Part shown: positions 27,327 through 37,011 of the stretch, in pieces
How the letters are laid out: every line of letters begins with the position of its first letter
How positions within the stretch are numbered: position 1 is the stretch's first letter
Source of the DNA: UBA1672 sp050633325
Lineage (GTDB): Bacteria > Pseudomonadota > Alphaproteobacteria > Micavibrionales > Micavibrionaceae
DNA length: 64,000 nt
Assembly: GCA_050633325.1 (NCBI GenBank)
Contig: JBOEGH010000008.1
Span: forward strand, 1 to 64,000
Direction of reading: 5' to 3'
Notes under the pieces: model-generated
Database searches by the model: none
What the model was told of the DNA's origin: nothing
The model's input: only the letters and a program-made list of their open reading frames with translations
Program-made: the position numbers and the translations under genes

Positions 27327-28733
27327 ATGGCTAAACCGCAAAAATCTTATGTCTGTCAATCATGTGGCGCAATTTCTACTCGCTGGGCTGGAAAATGTGA
27401 ATCTTGTAATGAATGGAACACCATTCAAGAAGAAACACCGACAACTGGCGCAGTACCAAAAGGGTTAAGCGGCAAACATAAAGGCCGTGTCATAGATTTC
27501 GTTGATCTGCGTAATGACACCAGTAAAACCTACACCAGACATAAAACCAAAATCGCAGAATTTGACCGCGTTACAGGCGGTGGTCTTGTACCGGGTGCGG
27601 CTATCTTAATTGGTGGTGATCCGGGTATTGGTAAATCAACATTATTATTGCAGGCCGTATGCGCCCTTACAAAAAATGAAATTAATTGCGTCTACGTATC
27701 TGGTGAGGAATCCACAGATCAAATACGTATGCGGGCAAATCGTTTAGGTTTAGGCGATACAGGAGTTATGCTGGCCTCTGCTACAAATGTTCGCGATATA
27801 TTAGAATCCGTTATATCCGCGCCTGATACGGTACAATTGCTTGTTATCGATTCTATTCAAACCATGTTCGTTGATTCCGTAGACAGCGCTCCTGGAACCG
27901 TTACCCAAGTACGAACTTCTACTCAAGAAATTATTCGTATGGCTAAAAGCCGCGGCATAGTGGTGATATTCGTCGGTCATGTAACAAAAGACGGACAAAT
28001 CGCAGGCCCGCGGGTTTTAGAGCATTTAGTTGATACTGTTTTATATTTTGAAGGCGATCGCAGCCACCAATTCAGAATTCTACGCACTGTTAAAAATCGT
28101 TTCGGCCCGACAGATGAAATCGGCGTATTTGAAATGGCAGAACAAGGATTGATCGAGGTCGCAAATCCTTCCGCCCTATTCCTTTCCCAACGCCACGAAG
28201 GCGCAGCCGGAAGCTCTGTCCTTGCCGCATTAGAAGGAACTCGCCCCCTTTTGGTAGAGGTACAAGCACTAGTCGTGCCATCATCACTGGGATCGCCAAG
28301 ACGCGCCGTATTGGGGTGGGATCATAACCGCCTTGCAATGATTGTTGCCGTTCTTGAATCACGCTGTGGCATATCTTTATCTCAACATGACATATTCCTA
28401 AATATCGCAGGTGGTATCCGTATTAATGAACCCGCCGCAGACCTTGCCGTTGCCGCCGCATTAATCAGCGCCTTAAGCACCATCGCCCTACCAGCCGATA
28501 TGATATTCTTTGGTGAAATTGGTTTGGCCGGCGAAGTACGACAGGTTTCACAGCCCGAAGTAAGATTAAAAGAATCTTCAAAACTTGGATTTGAACGCGC
28601 CACAATTCCAAAGCTGTCTAAAAAAACCGCAAATAAAAACAGCGCAATACAAAGCAATGAAATAACACATGTTAAAGGCCTTGCAAAATTGCTGGGCGCA
28701 AATGTCGATGAACAAAACCAAAGCGATTGGTAA
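27327..28733 (+). CDS. radA: DNA repair protein RadA
   Basis: A RecA-like ATPase that promotes branch migration during recombination. 468 residues: zinc finger CQSCGAISTRWAGKCESC near residue 9, Walker A GGDPGIGKSTLLLQ, the RadA-specific KNRFG motif (VKNRFGPTDEIGVF), and a C-terminal Lon-like domain with LNIAGGIRI and GEIGLAGEVR. Length and motifs are complete. It follows the EAL gene by 42 nt and precedes queF by 33 nt. Confidence 0.97.
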   Translation: MAKPQKSYVCQSCGAISTRWAGKCESCNEWNTIQEETPTTGAVPKGLSGKHKGRVIDFVDLRNDTSKTYTRHKTKIAEFDRVTGGGLVPGAAILIGGDPGIGKSTLLLQAVCALTKNEINCVYVSGEESTDQIRMRANRLGLGDTGVMLASATNVRDILESVISAPDTVQLLVIDSIQTMFVDSVDSAPGTVTQVRTSTQEIIRMAKSRGIVVIFVGHVTKDGQIAGPRVLEHLVDTVLYFEGDRSHQFRILRTVKNRFGPTDEIGVFEMAEQGLIEVANPSALFLSQRHEGAAGSSVLAALEGTRPLLVEVQALVVPSSLGSPRRAVLGWDHNRLAMIVAVLESRCGISLSQHDIFLNIAGGIRINEPAADLAVAAALISALSTIALPADMIFFGEIGLAGEVRQVSQPEVRLKESSKLGFERATIPKLSKKTANKNSAIQSNEITHVKGLAKLLGANVDEQNQSDW

Positions 28734-28766
28734 GATTAATAATATGAATACACAAAGGAACGAAAA

Positions 28767-29231
28767 ATGAGCGATAATATATATGAGAATTTAACGCAAC
28801 TTGGCGGGTCAAGTTCACTTCCCGAAAGCCCTGAAAAGGCAGTTCTGGAACGCGTATCAAATCCACAAAAGAAAACGCCTTACCTCGTTCGTTTTACCGC
28901 GCCGGAATTTACATCTATGTGCCCTATTACCGGCGCACCTGACTTTGCCACCTTGATGATTGATTATGTGCCAAATGATTGGTTGGTAGAGAGTAAATCT
29001 CTAAAACTATTCCTTGGATCATTCCGTAACCACGGTGCATTCCACGAAGATTGCACAATATCAATCGCTAACAGATTGGTCGAATTAATGGACCCTGCAT
29101 GGTTGCGAATTGGTGGGTACTGGTATCCACGCGGTGGTATCCCCATTGATGTGTTCTTCCAAACCGGAAAACCACCCGAGGATGTCTGGATTCCAGATCA
29201 AGGCGTTGCCTCATACCGTGGACGCGGGTAA
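28767..29231 (+). CDS. queF: NADPH-dependent preQ0 reductase QueF
   Basis: Reduces 7-cyano-7-deazaguanine to preQ1 in queuosine synthesis. 154 residues, the single-domain form. The nucleophile Cys and catalytic Asp lie in SMCPITGAPDFA, followed by SKSLKLFLGSFRNHGAFHEDC and the PRGGIPIDVFFQ strand. AAAGGA precedes the ATG. It closely follows radA. No other queuosine gene and no preQ1 riboswitch is visible near it. Confidence 0.96.
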   Translation: MSDNIYENLTQLGGSSSLPESPEKAVLERVSNPQKKTPYLVRFTAPEFTSMCPITGAPDFATLMIDYVPNDWLVESKSLKLFLGSFRNHGAFHEDCTISIANRLVELMDPAWLRIGGYWYPRGGIPIDVFFQTGKPPEDVWIPDQGVASYRGRG

Positions 29232-29265
29232 ATATTATCACAATCAATTATTATGAATTATAACC

Positions 29266-30447
29266 CTATTCAACAGGGAAAATTTTGCGTGCCAAATCTG
29301 CATTACGGAATGGCACGTCTTCCACTACTACTGCCTTTAAATCATACATAATATGGAATAAATGCGTTTGGTTAATGGCATTATCAACTGATATATATGC
29401 AGGATCACTTAAGATTTCTGCACCTAACCCTTGCAAATATGCTGTTTTATCCGGCAAGCATGATAAAATTTCAACATTCATTTTTGATGGTTTCTTTGAA
29501 CCAAACGGATTACCGATATCACATGCGGATAATACATCATCCATATATTCCAATGCATCATGATCGCAAGAATCGATACGCTTTGAACAACGAAACCATT
29601 GCTTATACGCCGAGACTAAGCCCTGTCCGTTAAATTGTGCAGATGGGTCACGCTCTATATATCCTGAATAAGCCATAGCCATATCCCCAATTTCAGAACC
29701 CAGCATATGACGCCATAGGTCAGAAAATTCTTCCGATCTTAATTCCCACGCAACTAAAACCGACACTACATCTAAATCAGCCGCACGAATACGTTCCATC
29801 AATAAAATATAATCAGGTGAATAAAGTGAATCAAAACCACCATGGCGCTTTTCTTGCCATATATCACGTAATGCCTTCACCATTGTCATTAACATTATAT
29901 TTCTGAAATATTCAGATTTGCCCAGCGCACATGGCAAAAGCGCATTATTATCTAAAATCAGTAATTTTTCTTCTACATCAACGAAATAATCACTACCATT
30001 CAGGTCTTCTACTGTGACTTTCCAATCTTTTTCACTGGCTTCTTTTAAAAGAAGAGATGCAGATGGGCTGCATTTCATAACACTAACACACCAACTTAAA
30101 ACATCTCTGTAATCCTCGGCTTCTGCATCATCATTATCAAATGAATCAACATCAACATCATCAAAACACAACTCGGCAAAATACCATTGTGTATCGTTGA
30201 TAATTAGAGTGTCCAAAGAAAGACAATCAATTGTTTTCTTATGTGCCTGATTTGATTTTAATTCCATTACGCCGCCTTCACCAAGATACTCAATGCGTGT
30301 TTTATCGTTTGCTTGACCAGCGTTTAAGGTCAATGATTTGCGCACTATGCTGGCTGTTTGAGGACAATTTTCTACCATTGTCTTCTTTTTGCGGCTCTGG
30401 TTGGTATTCAAAAAGCTGAATAATGTGTGCGCTTTGTTTGTTGTCAT
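29266..30447 (-). CDS. Unknown protein, paralogue of the upstream overlapping gene
   Basis: A 393-residue soluble acidic protein. Its middle part (LLPCALGKSEYFRNIMLMTMVKAL and on through IRAADLDVVSVLVAWELRSEEFSDLWRHML) aligns with the gene at 30302-31621, so the two are paralogues: both have LLINRAQEADL-like, VSVxxxAWEL and DLWxxx segments. I recognise no characterised family; a remote link to putative metallopeptidase DUF families is a guess, and the HExxH motif is not kept. I start it at ATG 30447 with AGGA 8 nt upstream; it then overlaps the upstream gene by 146 nt. An ATG at 30378 is possible. Confidence 0.65.
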   Translation of the reverse strand: MTTNKAHTLFSFLNTNQSRKKKTMVENCPQTASIVRKSLTLNAGQANDKTRIEYLGEGGVMELKSNQAHKKTIDCLSLDTLIINDTQWYFAELCFDDVDVDSFDNDDAEAEDYRDVLSWCVSVMKCSPSASLLLKEASEKDWKVTVEDLNGSDYFVDVEEKLLILDNNALLPCALGKSEYFRNIMLMTMVKALRDIWQEKRHGGFDSLYSPDYILLMERIRAADLDVVSVLVAWELRSEEFSDLWRHMLGSEIGDMAMAYSGYIERDPSAQFNGQGLVSAYKQWFRCSKRIDSCDHDALEYMDDVLSACDIGNPFGSKKPSKMNVEILSCLPDKTAYLQGLGAEILSDPAYISVDNAINQTHLFHIMYDLKAVVVEDVPFRNADLARKIFPVE

Positions 30448-31621
30448 CAATTTGATCCTGACTATTTTGTTTCAACAACTCATGGCGTATTCCATGTGTG
30501 GATAAGTCAGACTCTATTTGCAAGTGCTGTTCCGTTTCTTTAAATGTGCGCTCAAACTTAATAAACCATAGGAAATTCGCGTTAGAGCGATCCCTAACCT
30601 CAATGAAAATTGGATCTTCCATGATAGTTACTGCATGGGCAGAGAGGTAATTTTTGCCGAACGGCATTTCACCCAAACCAGAAATTAATTCCGCTGTAAC
30701 ATTTTCCGATGAAGTTCCGCTTTCAAATACGTAACCATTATAATCGGCAAGCATAGTTTGAATTATTTTCTTATCTTGTTGACGACAACGTTCTGACAAA
30801 AACCATGCTTCAAAGACAGCGGTACTGGCAACACCATTGTTAATTGTACGGAAATCCATAAAGGCTTCACGTGCATATGCGCGTGATAGATCCGCCATAG
30901 GAGAGTTATCAACCCGCTCCCACACATCTTTTATACCCGCTAATTGTAATTCCCACGCAGTACGTATAACAGAAACTACAAGATCTGCTTCTTGTGCTCT
31001 GTTAATTAAAATTGCATTTTCAGGTTGAAACAACAGAGGGTTAATCAAAACACCCTGACGGTGCTGCCAATGACGACGTAATTCACGTGACAATAACAAT
31101 ACCTGTTCATTAACCTGCATATTAGGATTTATTAAAATGGACCCGCTGCGACGATCATAAAATGCTTTTTCGACCTGTTCGCTCATCATAATTTTTATAT
31201 CATGTTTTTCTGCAACATTAAGATAAGAAGCAGATAAGCGGCTCTCACCTAAAATATCTAAAACATCTTTTATACGTTTTTCTTGTTCTTTTTTACTCAG
31301 TGATAAATCTGTATCAAGGCTCTCTGCATTTTCTGCAAACTCTTGGAAAGCAATCATCGTATTTTCAGGAATAAAAAACGGTGTTTCATCAAGTCCTGAA
31401 ATTTCATCCTTTAAAGTACGTATTTCATCTGCCAACATATCTAATTCGGCCGGATCAAACATTTCCTCATCTTCAATAATTTCTTCATCCATATAATAAA
31501 GTGGCTGATCACCTATATGTGTAGATATAACCGGTTGTTCACCATTTAATGTATAGGCAACCATGCAAACTCTGTTGCGTATTAATGCTGCGTTAGAAAA
31601 TTCTTCAAAATTATTGCTCAT
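30302..31621 (-). CDS. Unknown protein with degenerate HExxH-like motif, first of a paralogous pair
   Basis: A 439-residue soluble acidic protein, related to the gene that follows on the same strand. The shared region begins with a helix LLLSRELRRHWQHRQG, which looks like a metallopeptidase-like HELRHxWQ helix whose first histidine is changed, then NRAQEADLVVSVIRTAWELQ and DSPMADLSRAY. The C-terminal 60 residues are low-complexity (many Gln, Ser, Asn). Start uncertain: ATG at 31621 or 31675, neither with a good ribosome site. No function is claimed. Confidence 0.65.
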   Translation of the reverse strand: MSNNFEEFSNAALIRNRVCMVAYTLNGEQPVISTHIGDQPLYYMDEEIIEDEEMFDPAELDMLADEIRTLKDEISGLDETPFFIPENTMIAFQEFAENAESLDTDLSLSKKEQEKRIKDVLDILGESRLSASYLNVAEKHDIKIMMSEQVEKAFYDRRSGSILINPNMQVNEQVLLLSRELRRHWQHRQGVLINPLLFQPENAILINRAQEADLVVSVIRTAWELQLAGIKDVWERVDNSPMADLSRAYAREAFMDFRTINNGVASTAVFEAWFLSERCRQQDKKIIQTMLADYNGYVFESGTSSENVTAELISGLGEMPFGKNYLSAHAVTIMEDPIFIEVRDRSNANFLWFIKFERTFKETEQHLQIESDLSTHGIRHELLKQNSQDQIDDNKQSAHIIQLFEYQPEPQKEDNGRKLSSNSQHSAQIIDLKRWSSKR

Positions 31622-31873
31622 GGACCCATACCATTTTGTTATTATGAATGCGCAACACAAAATTGTGCGCGGCATGGGTATATTATCGACAGTATTTATT
31701 AACGCTTTCCTACCAAAAACACGAAAAATATCCTTTATTTAAAGAAAAATGCCCTCTTCCCTAACAAGCCATTAAAATAGCGTAAACAAAGAGTTAACAA
31801 AATCAATAATTATGTAAATTATTAACATTATCTATAAAATATATAATTTATAAGAAAACAAGAAATTCAGTAT

Positions 31874-32494
31874 TTATTGCCCAAACACTGAATCAAGAAC
31901 AGGAACATCTTCGATTATTATCTCATGATCTGACATAGTAACGCGTCCATTAGGCTCTACATATATATCAACATAAAATAGAGCATCCTTAAGCATCATA
32001 AATGCCTTAATCGCATAAACGCCGTCTTTGCGCTTTTCTTTAATTTCAAGCGGCTTCATTGTAGAATTTAATTTTTTACGAACTTCTTCCGGTGGTTCGT
32101 CTTTCCATTGAACATTATCCGCACTTTCACAAACAACGAATCTTCCGTGACGACCCTTTACATATGTGAAAAAGAATCGAACATACTCCAAGACATTATT
32201 ATCATCCAAAGATATCGGAGCTTCCTTATTAAGGTCATATATAATTTTATATGTCCAATCGATGACCTTGAAATCATTACTATCGTTCTTTTGAAAAACA
32301 AATCTTTGTAACGGTGGATTAGTTGCATGATCTGCAACATTTAAAAATCTATAACCATCATAAAACGGAACATTAACAGATAAAATCGTAGTTTCCAGAG
32401 GATCAAAAGTACTTCCCTCTACATCCTTATTTAAAACATCCAATATAGATGCAATTTCATCTATTTCTAATTTTACAAAAGCTTCGTCAAACAT
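31874..32494 (-). CDS. Hypothetical cytosolic protein
   Basis: 206 residues with no signal or membrane segment. It begins MFDEAFVKLEIDEIASIL and contains an alternating hydrophobic pattern (FVFQKNDSNDFKVIDWTYKIIYDL, YVRFFFTYVKGRHGRFVVCES, ALFYVDIYVEPNGRVTMSDHEIIIED) suited to a mixed alpha/beta fold. I cannot assign a family. ATG at 32494 is preferred; ATG at 32509 is also open. It is divergent from the heme genes and leaves a 431-nt gap. Confidence 0.6.
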   Translation of the reverse strand: MFDEAFVKLEIDEIASILDVLNKDVEGSTFDPLETTILSVNVPFYDGYRFLNVADHATNPPLQRFVFQKNDSNDFKVIDWTYKIIYDLNKEAPISLDDNNVLEYVRFFFTYVKGRHGRFVVCESADNVQWKDEPPEEVRKKLNSTMKPLEIKEKRKDGVYAIKAFMMLKDALFYVDIYVEPNGRVTMSDHEIIIEDVPVLDSVFGQ

Positions 32495-32926
32495 GTAGGT
32501 GATTCGCATAATAGTGATCAGGAAAATCAATAATGCGGGTTTTATGTCTAAAAATCAAGGCGCTTGCAAAATTCTGCTTGGGGAAAACATTGTGCACGAA
32601 TCCAGTAACCATTTTTGTATAAAGCAGGGGATTAAGTTACCCCGAATTCATCCTCATACGCTTAGGGTGAGTCTTCCACCTGTACAAAACTCTAAAATGA
32701 AGAAATTAAAAAAAATTCTCGACAACATGCGACTCAAAATGAATCCGCCAGATTCTAATAAATCGATTATATGTATAAAATAGGGACAAAATTTAATCCC
32801 CATGACTCACAAGCACTATATCTATCTACTCCCTTATTAAAAATACTATTTATATTATAAAATATCGCTATGTTTAAATTCGTTAATTTGAAATACTCAT
32901 CGCAAATGAAATTAAAGATTTAGAAA
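32495..32926. other. Intergenic stretch before hemE
   Basis: 432 bases between divergent genes. I see no RNA gene or clear terminator. An open frame of 79 codons lies at 32544-32783 (listed separately). Bases 32784-32926 are very AT-rich and probably hold the hem promoter, but no clear -35/-10 pair stands out. Confidence 0.5.
32544..32783 (+). CDS. Doubtful small ORF (79 codons), possible gene remnant
   Basis: The frame from ATG 32544 reads MSKNQGACKILLGENIVHES and then a basic stretch containing IHPHTLRVS and MKKLKKILDNMRLK. The PHTLR string is reminiscent of the HxLR motif of tyrosine recombinases, but the rest does not follow that family and the next His is missing. No ribosome site is seen. 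It may be a decayed fragment or chance. Confidence 0.25.
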   Translation: MSKNQGACKILLGENIVHESSNHFCIKQGIKLPRIHPHTLRVSLPPVQNSKMKKLKKILDNMRLKMNPPDSNKSIICIK

Positions 32927-33982
32927 ATGACTTATCAAAAAAAGAATTTTATAGAAGTTTTAAACAAACACAAACCTGATCACGTACCATTTTGGTTTAT
33001 GCGTCAAGCAGGGCGGTATTTACCAGAATATATGGATTTACGAAAAGATGCAGGTGGGTTTTTGAACATGGCCTATAACTCTGATATGGCTTGTGAAATT
33101 ACAATGCAGCCAATCCGCAGATTTGGTATGGATGCAGCGATTATTTTTTCAGATATTTTGGTTATTCCACATGCTTTGGGGCAACATTTGGAATTCGTGC
33201 AAGGTGAGGGGCCAAAGCTAGACCCACTACGTTCTTCTTCCGATTTTTCAAAATTGAATTTTAATAGTTTTGAAAAAACTCTTAATCCGGTTTACGAAGC
33301 TTTGGGAAAAGTACGAACAGGGCTTCAACAAGAAAATTATAACGGCACTGCTTTAATCGGTTTTTGTGGTGCGCCATGGACTGTGGCTTGTTACATGGTT
33401 GAAGGTGGAGGAAGTAAAGATTTCTTCAATGTTAGAAAATTAGCATATCAAGATGAACAAGCTTTTGCAGGATTAATAGACCTACTGGTCGAGGCAACGG
33501 CCCAATATTTAATTAATCAGGTTAATGCAGGTGCAGAAGTTCTGCAAATTTTTGATAGCTGGGCAGGGGCTTTGGATGCGCAAAGCTTTAGAAAATGGGT
33601 AATTAATCCAACAAAACAAATTATTGATCTTGTTCGTGATACACATCCAAATGTTCCAATTATTGGCTTTCCAAGATGTGCAGGACAAAATTATTTATCA
33701 TATGTTCAAGATACAGGCGTAACAGCAGTTGGAATAGATCAGGCACTAGATACTAAATGGGCGGCAAGATCTCTACAGCCATTAGTACCGGTTCAGGGTA
33801 ATTTAGACCCCATATGTTTGCTTTCAGGTGGAGATGCGTTAAAGCTCTCGGTAGAAAAAATTATGTCTGATTTATCGGGTGGTGATTTTATATTTAACCT
33901 TGGTCATGGCATTCATAAAGATACTCCAGTAAAACATGTAGAAGATCTGGTTAGCTACATAAGAGAATTTAATTATGACTAA
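32927..33982 (+). CDS. hemE: Uroporphyrinogen decarboxylase
   Basis: Removes four carboxyls from uroporphyrinogen III to give coproporphyrinogen III. 351 residues. Signatures: FWFMRQAGRYLPEY, DAAIIFSDILVIP with the substrate-binding Asp, FCGAPWTVACYMVEG, FDSWAG, and FNLGHGIHKDTP. It overlaps hemH by 8 nt, so translation is coupled, and begins the hemE-hemH-hemJ set. Confidence 0.97.
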   Translation: MTYQKKNFIEVLNKHKPDHVPFWFMRQAGRYLPEYMDLRKDAGGFLNMAYNSDMACEITMQPIRRFGMDAAIIFSDILVIPHALGQHLEFVQGEGPKLDPLRSSSDFSKLNFNSFEKTLNPVYEALGKVRTGLQQENYNGTALIGFCGAPWTVACYMVEGGGSKDFFNVRKLAYQDEQAFAGLIDLLVEATAQYLINQVNAGAEVLQIFDSWAGALDAQSFRKWVINPTKQIIDLVRDTHPNVPIIGFPRCAGQNYLSYVQDTGVTAVGIDQALDTKWAARSLQPLVPVQGNLDPICLLSGGDALKLSVEKIMSDLSGGDFIFNLGHGIHKDTPVKHVEDLVSYIREFNYD

Positions 33983-35045
33983 GAATATCGCGGTAGTCCT
34001 ATTTAATTTAGGAGGGCCGTCATCAAAAGATTCAATTGAACCTTTTTTAATGAATTTTTTTATGGATAAGAACATAGTTTCTGCACCTACTCCAATTCGT
34101 TTTTTACTGGCTAAATATATCAGTAAAAAACGTTCAAAACGTGAAGCAGGAGAGTCATATCAAGAACTTGGTGATAAATCTCCTTTGCTTGAAAATTCTC
34201 AGGAACAAGCAAATGCATTAGAAAAGGTTTTAAATTCTAAAAATGACGGCCATTCATACAAAGTTTTTGTCTCTATGCGTTATTGGCATCCAATGGCACC
34301 AGAAGTAGTTAAAAATATAAAAAACTGGAATGCAGATAAGGTTATATTGCTTCCTCTTTATCCGCAATTTTCTACTACTACTACTTGGTCTTCCTTAGAA
34401 AGTTTTAAAGCCGCACTTTCGGATATAAATTATAATCCTGAAATATCGATGATTTGTTGTTATCCATATGATCAAGGCTTTATCGAAACTTCAGCAGAAA
34501 ATATTTATAATCAATATCAACAGGCACAAAATGACGGCCATAAAAATCCCAGAATTTTATTTTCTGCACATGGATTGCCTGAAAAAATTATAAAAGGCGG
34601 CGATCCGTATCAACATCAGTGCGAGCAGGGCGCAGAAAAAATAGCAACATGCTTGGCGGATAAATACGGTGTAGAAGGGCTTGATTGGAAAATATGCTAT
34701 CAAAGTAGGGTTGGTCGTTTAAAATGGATAGGGCCTTCTTTAGACGAAGAATTGGATAAAGCCATTAATGATCAAAAAGCCGTCGTGATATATCCTCATG
34801 CTTTTACGCAAGAGCATGTAGAAACTTTGGTAGAACTTGATATTGAATATAAAGAGATAGCCGAAGATAAAGGAATAAGAGGTTATTACCGTGCCAAAAC
34901 TGTTGGAACGGCACCAAAATTTATTGAATCTTTGTCTATATTGGTAAATGACCATCTTGAAAAAATATCAATAAAGGCACAAAATGGTACTTGCTTATGT
35001 CCCGATAATTTTAGTCGTTGTGCAATGCGTGTCGGAACATTATAG
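33975..35045 (+). CDS. hemH: Ferrochelatase
   Basis: Inserts ferrous iron into protoporphyrin IX. 356 residues. Seen: VVLFNLGGPSS, SMRYWHP, LLPLYPQFSTTTTWSS, the catalytic His in FSAHGLPEKI, CYQSRVGRLKWIGPS, and a C-terminal tail with CLCPDNFSRCAM whose cysteines resemble the ligands of the [2Fe-2S] cluster found in some ferrochelatases. It overlaps hemE and is followed 23 nt later by hemJ. Confidence 0.96.
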   Translation: MTKNIAVVLFNLGGPSSKDSIEPFLMNFFMDKNIVSAPTPIRFLLAKYISKKRSKREAGESYQELGDKSPLLENSQEQANALEKVLNSKNDGHSYKVFVSMRYWHPMAPEVVKNIKNWNADKVILLPLYPQFSTTTTWSSLESFKAALSDINYNPEISMICCYPYDQGFIETSAENIYNQYQQAQNDGHKNPRILFSAHGLPEKIIKGGDPYQHQCEQGAEKIATCLADKYGVEGLDWKICYQSRVGRLKWIGPSLDEELDKAINDQKAVVIYPHAFTQEHVETLVELDIEYKEIAEDKGIRGYYRAKTVGTAPKFIESLSILVNDHLEKISIKAQNGTCLCPDNFSRCAMRVGTL

Positions 35046-35068
35046 AATAAAATATATAGGAGAATAAT

Positions 35069-35518
35069 ATGGTTGATTTATTATCTGTACATTATGACTG
35101 GATACGTGCAGGCCATATTATTGCTATGGTATCATGGATGGCTGGTATGCTGTACCTGCCTAGATTATTCGTTTATCACGTTAATGCGCCAAAGGGATCT
35201 GATATGTCAGAAACCTTTAAAATCATGGAACGACGTTTATTAAAAATAATTATTAACCCGGCAATGATTTTAACATGGATTTTTGGCTGTATTATGCTGT
35301 ATGTGCAATGGGAATATTTTAAAACTTTGCCTTGGATGCATGCCAAATTATTATTTGTCGTTTTAATGACAGGCGTACATCATGTTTATATAAAATATGT
35401 GAAATTATTTGCCGCAGATGAAAATACAAAGTCTACGAAATATTTTCGTATATTAAACGAAGTACCAACGGTTTTGATGATATTTATAGTGATATTAGCT
35501 GTAGCAGAGCCATTCTAA
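35069..35518 (+). CDS. hemJ: Protoporphyrinogen oxidase HemJ
   Basis: The membrane protoporphyrinogen IX oxidase used by many alphaproteobacteria. 149 residues with four helices. The conserved His in RAGHIIAMVSWMAGMLYLPRLFVYH and Lys in HAKLLFVVLMTGVHH are the family's key residues. AGGAG precedes the ATG. It closes the heme gene group and precedes rho, as is usual in this class. Confidence 0.95.
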   Translation: MVDLLSVHYDWIRAGHIIAMVSWMAGMLYLPRLFVYHVNAPKGSDMSETFKIMERRLLKIIINPAMILTWIFGCIMLYVQWEYFKTLPWMHAKLLFVVLMTGVHHVYIKYVKLFAADENTKSTKYFRILNEVPTVLMIFIVILAVAEPF

Positions 35519-35562
35519 TTTATCAGTTTTTTCAATGAAACGAATCAGATAGATATAATTTC

Positions 35563-35591
35563 TTGACTCTTATCTTTAGTCTAGTTATAAA
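35563..35591 (+). promoter_or_regulatory. Promoter of rho
   Basis: TTGACT (35563-35568), 17 nt, then TATAAA (35586-35591), a near-consensus sigma-70 promoter. The transcript would have a leader of about 139 nt before rho, which in other bacteria serves autoregulation; that role is not shown here. Confidence 0.75.
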
Positions 35592-35736
35592 ACAATTGTC
35601 TTAAGAAAAATCCATAGAAATTTTGGGTAATTATGCCGAATTGTTTGGCGCGGAATAAATATTAATTAATTTTTCATTCCTAAATGACATATTAAGAGTT
35701 TCCCCTATTTGAAAATCAATAAATTATGAGTATTTC

Positions 35737-36993
35737 ATGAATTTACAAGAACTAAAAATGCGTTCACCAGCCGAATTATTGGCTTTTGCAGAAGAATTAG
35801 AAATTGAAAATTGTAACACAATGCGTAAGCAAGACATGATGTTTGCAATTTTAAAACAACTTGCAAAACAAGATGTACCTATATCCGGTGTCGGTGTTTT
35901 AGAAGTCTTACAAGACGGTTTTGGTTTTTTACGCTCACCTGAGGAAAACTATCTTCCTGGTCCTGATGATATTTATGTTTCACCATCACAAGTACGCCGC
36001 TTTGGATTGCGTACAGGTGATATTGTTGAAGGGGAAATTAGAGCTCCTAAAGATTCAGAGCGTTACTTCGCCCTACTACGTGTTGGTTCGATCAGTCACG
36101 AAGCACCGGAAAAATTACGTCACCGTATTAACTTTGACAGTTTAACACCCCTATATCCAGAGCGTAAAATTAAACTTGAAATTGATGATCCTACAAAAAA
36201 ATGTAACGTACAGCGCGTTATTGAATTAACCGCTCCTATCGGTTTTGGACAACGTGCATTGATCGTTGCTCCACCACGTACCGGTAAAACAGTGATGATG
36301 CAAAACATTGCTACATCTATTGCTGCTAATCATCCTGATGCTTATCTTATTGTTCTTCTTATTGATGAACGTCCGGAAGAAGTAACAGATATGGCACGAA
36401 GCGTACAAGGTGAAGTTGTTTCTTCTACGTTTGATGAGCCTGCACAACGACACGTACAAGTCGCAGAAATGGTAATGGAAAAAGCAAAGCGTTTGGTTGA
36501 GCATAAACGCGATGTTATTATCCTGTTAGATTCTATTACACGTCTCGCACGTGCATATAATACAGTTGTTCCTTCATCAGGTAAGGTACTAACCGGTGGT
36601 GTGGATGCGAATGCATTACAACGTCCTAAGCGTTTCTTTGGTGCTGCTCGTAATGTAGAGCAGGGCGGATCGCTTACGATTATTGCAACGGCTTTGATTG
36701 AAACAGGTTCTCGTATGGATGAGGTTATCTTTGAAGAGTTCAAAGGTACCGGTAACTCTGAAATTGTGTTGGATCGTAAAATTTCTGATAAACGTATATT
36801 CCCTGCAATTGATATTCAAAAATCAGGTACACGTAAGGAAGAAATGCTTGTCGATAAAGACACCTTACAGAAAATGTGGGTTCTTCGTCGTATTCTTAAT
36901 CCAATGGGTACTGTTGATGCAATCGAATTCTTACTTGGTAAGATGAAGCAGACGAAGAATAATGATGATTTCTTCTCAAGCATGAACCAGTAA
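35737..36993 (+). CDS. rho: Transcription termination factor Rho
   Basis: Hexameric RNA helicase for factor-dependent termination. 418 residues, normal length. N-terminal Rho domain, cold-shock-like RNA-binding segment (DGFGFLRSPEENYLPGPDDIYV), P-loop VAPPRTGKTVMMQ, VLLIDERPEEVTDM, SITRLARAYN and the Q/R-loop segment DANALQRPKRFFGAARN are all present. It has its own promoter and ends 19 nt before a convergent gene. Confidence 0.98.
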   Translation: MNLQELKMRSPAELLAFAEELEIENCNTMRKQDMMFAILKQLAKQDVPISGVGVLEVLQDGFGFLRSPEENYLPGPDDIYVSPSQVRRFGLRTGDIVEGEIRAPKDSERYFALLRVGSISHEAPEKLRHRINFDSLTPLYPERKIKLEIDDPTKKCNVQRVIELTAPIGFGQRALIVAPPRTGKTVMMQNIATSIAANHPDAYLIVLLIDERPEEVTDMARSVQGEVVSSTFDEPAQRHVQVAEMVMEKAKRLVEHKRDVIILLDSITRLARAYNTVVPSSGKVLTGGVDANALQRPKRFFGAARNVEQGGSLTIIATALIETGSRMDEVIFEEFKGTGNSEIVLDRKISDKRIFPAIDIQKSGTRKEEMLVDKDTLQKMWVLRRILNPMGTVDAIEFLLGKMKQTKNNDDFFSSMNQ

Positions 36994-37011
36994 TATTAAG
37001 CTCTTAAAATA

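Noticed and set aside
28734..28766. preQ1 riboswitch before queF
   Set aside because: The 33-nt gap after radA is too short and shows no aptamer.
31080..31095. Another CACGTG hit as parS
   Set aside because: Flanks do not match the palindrome.
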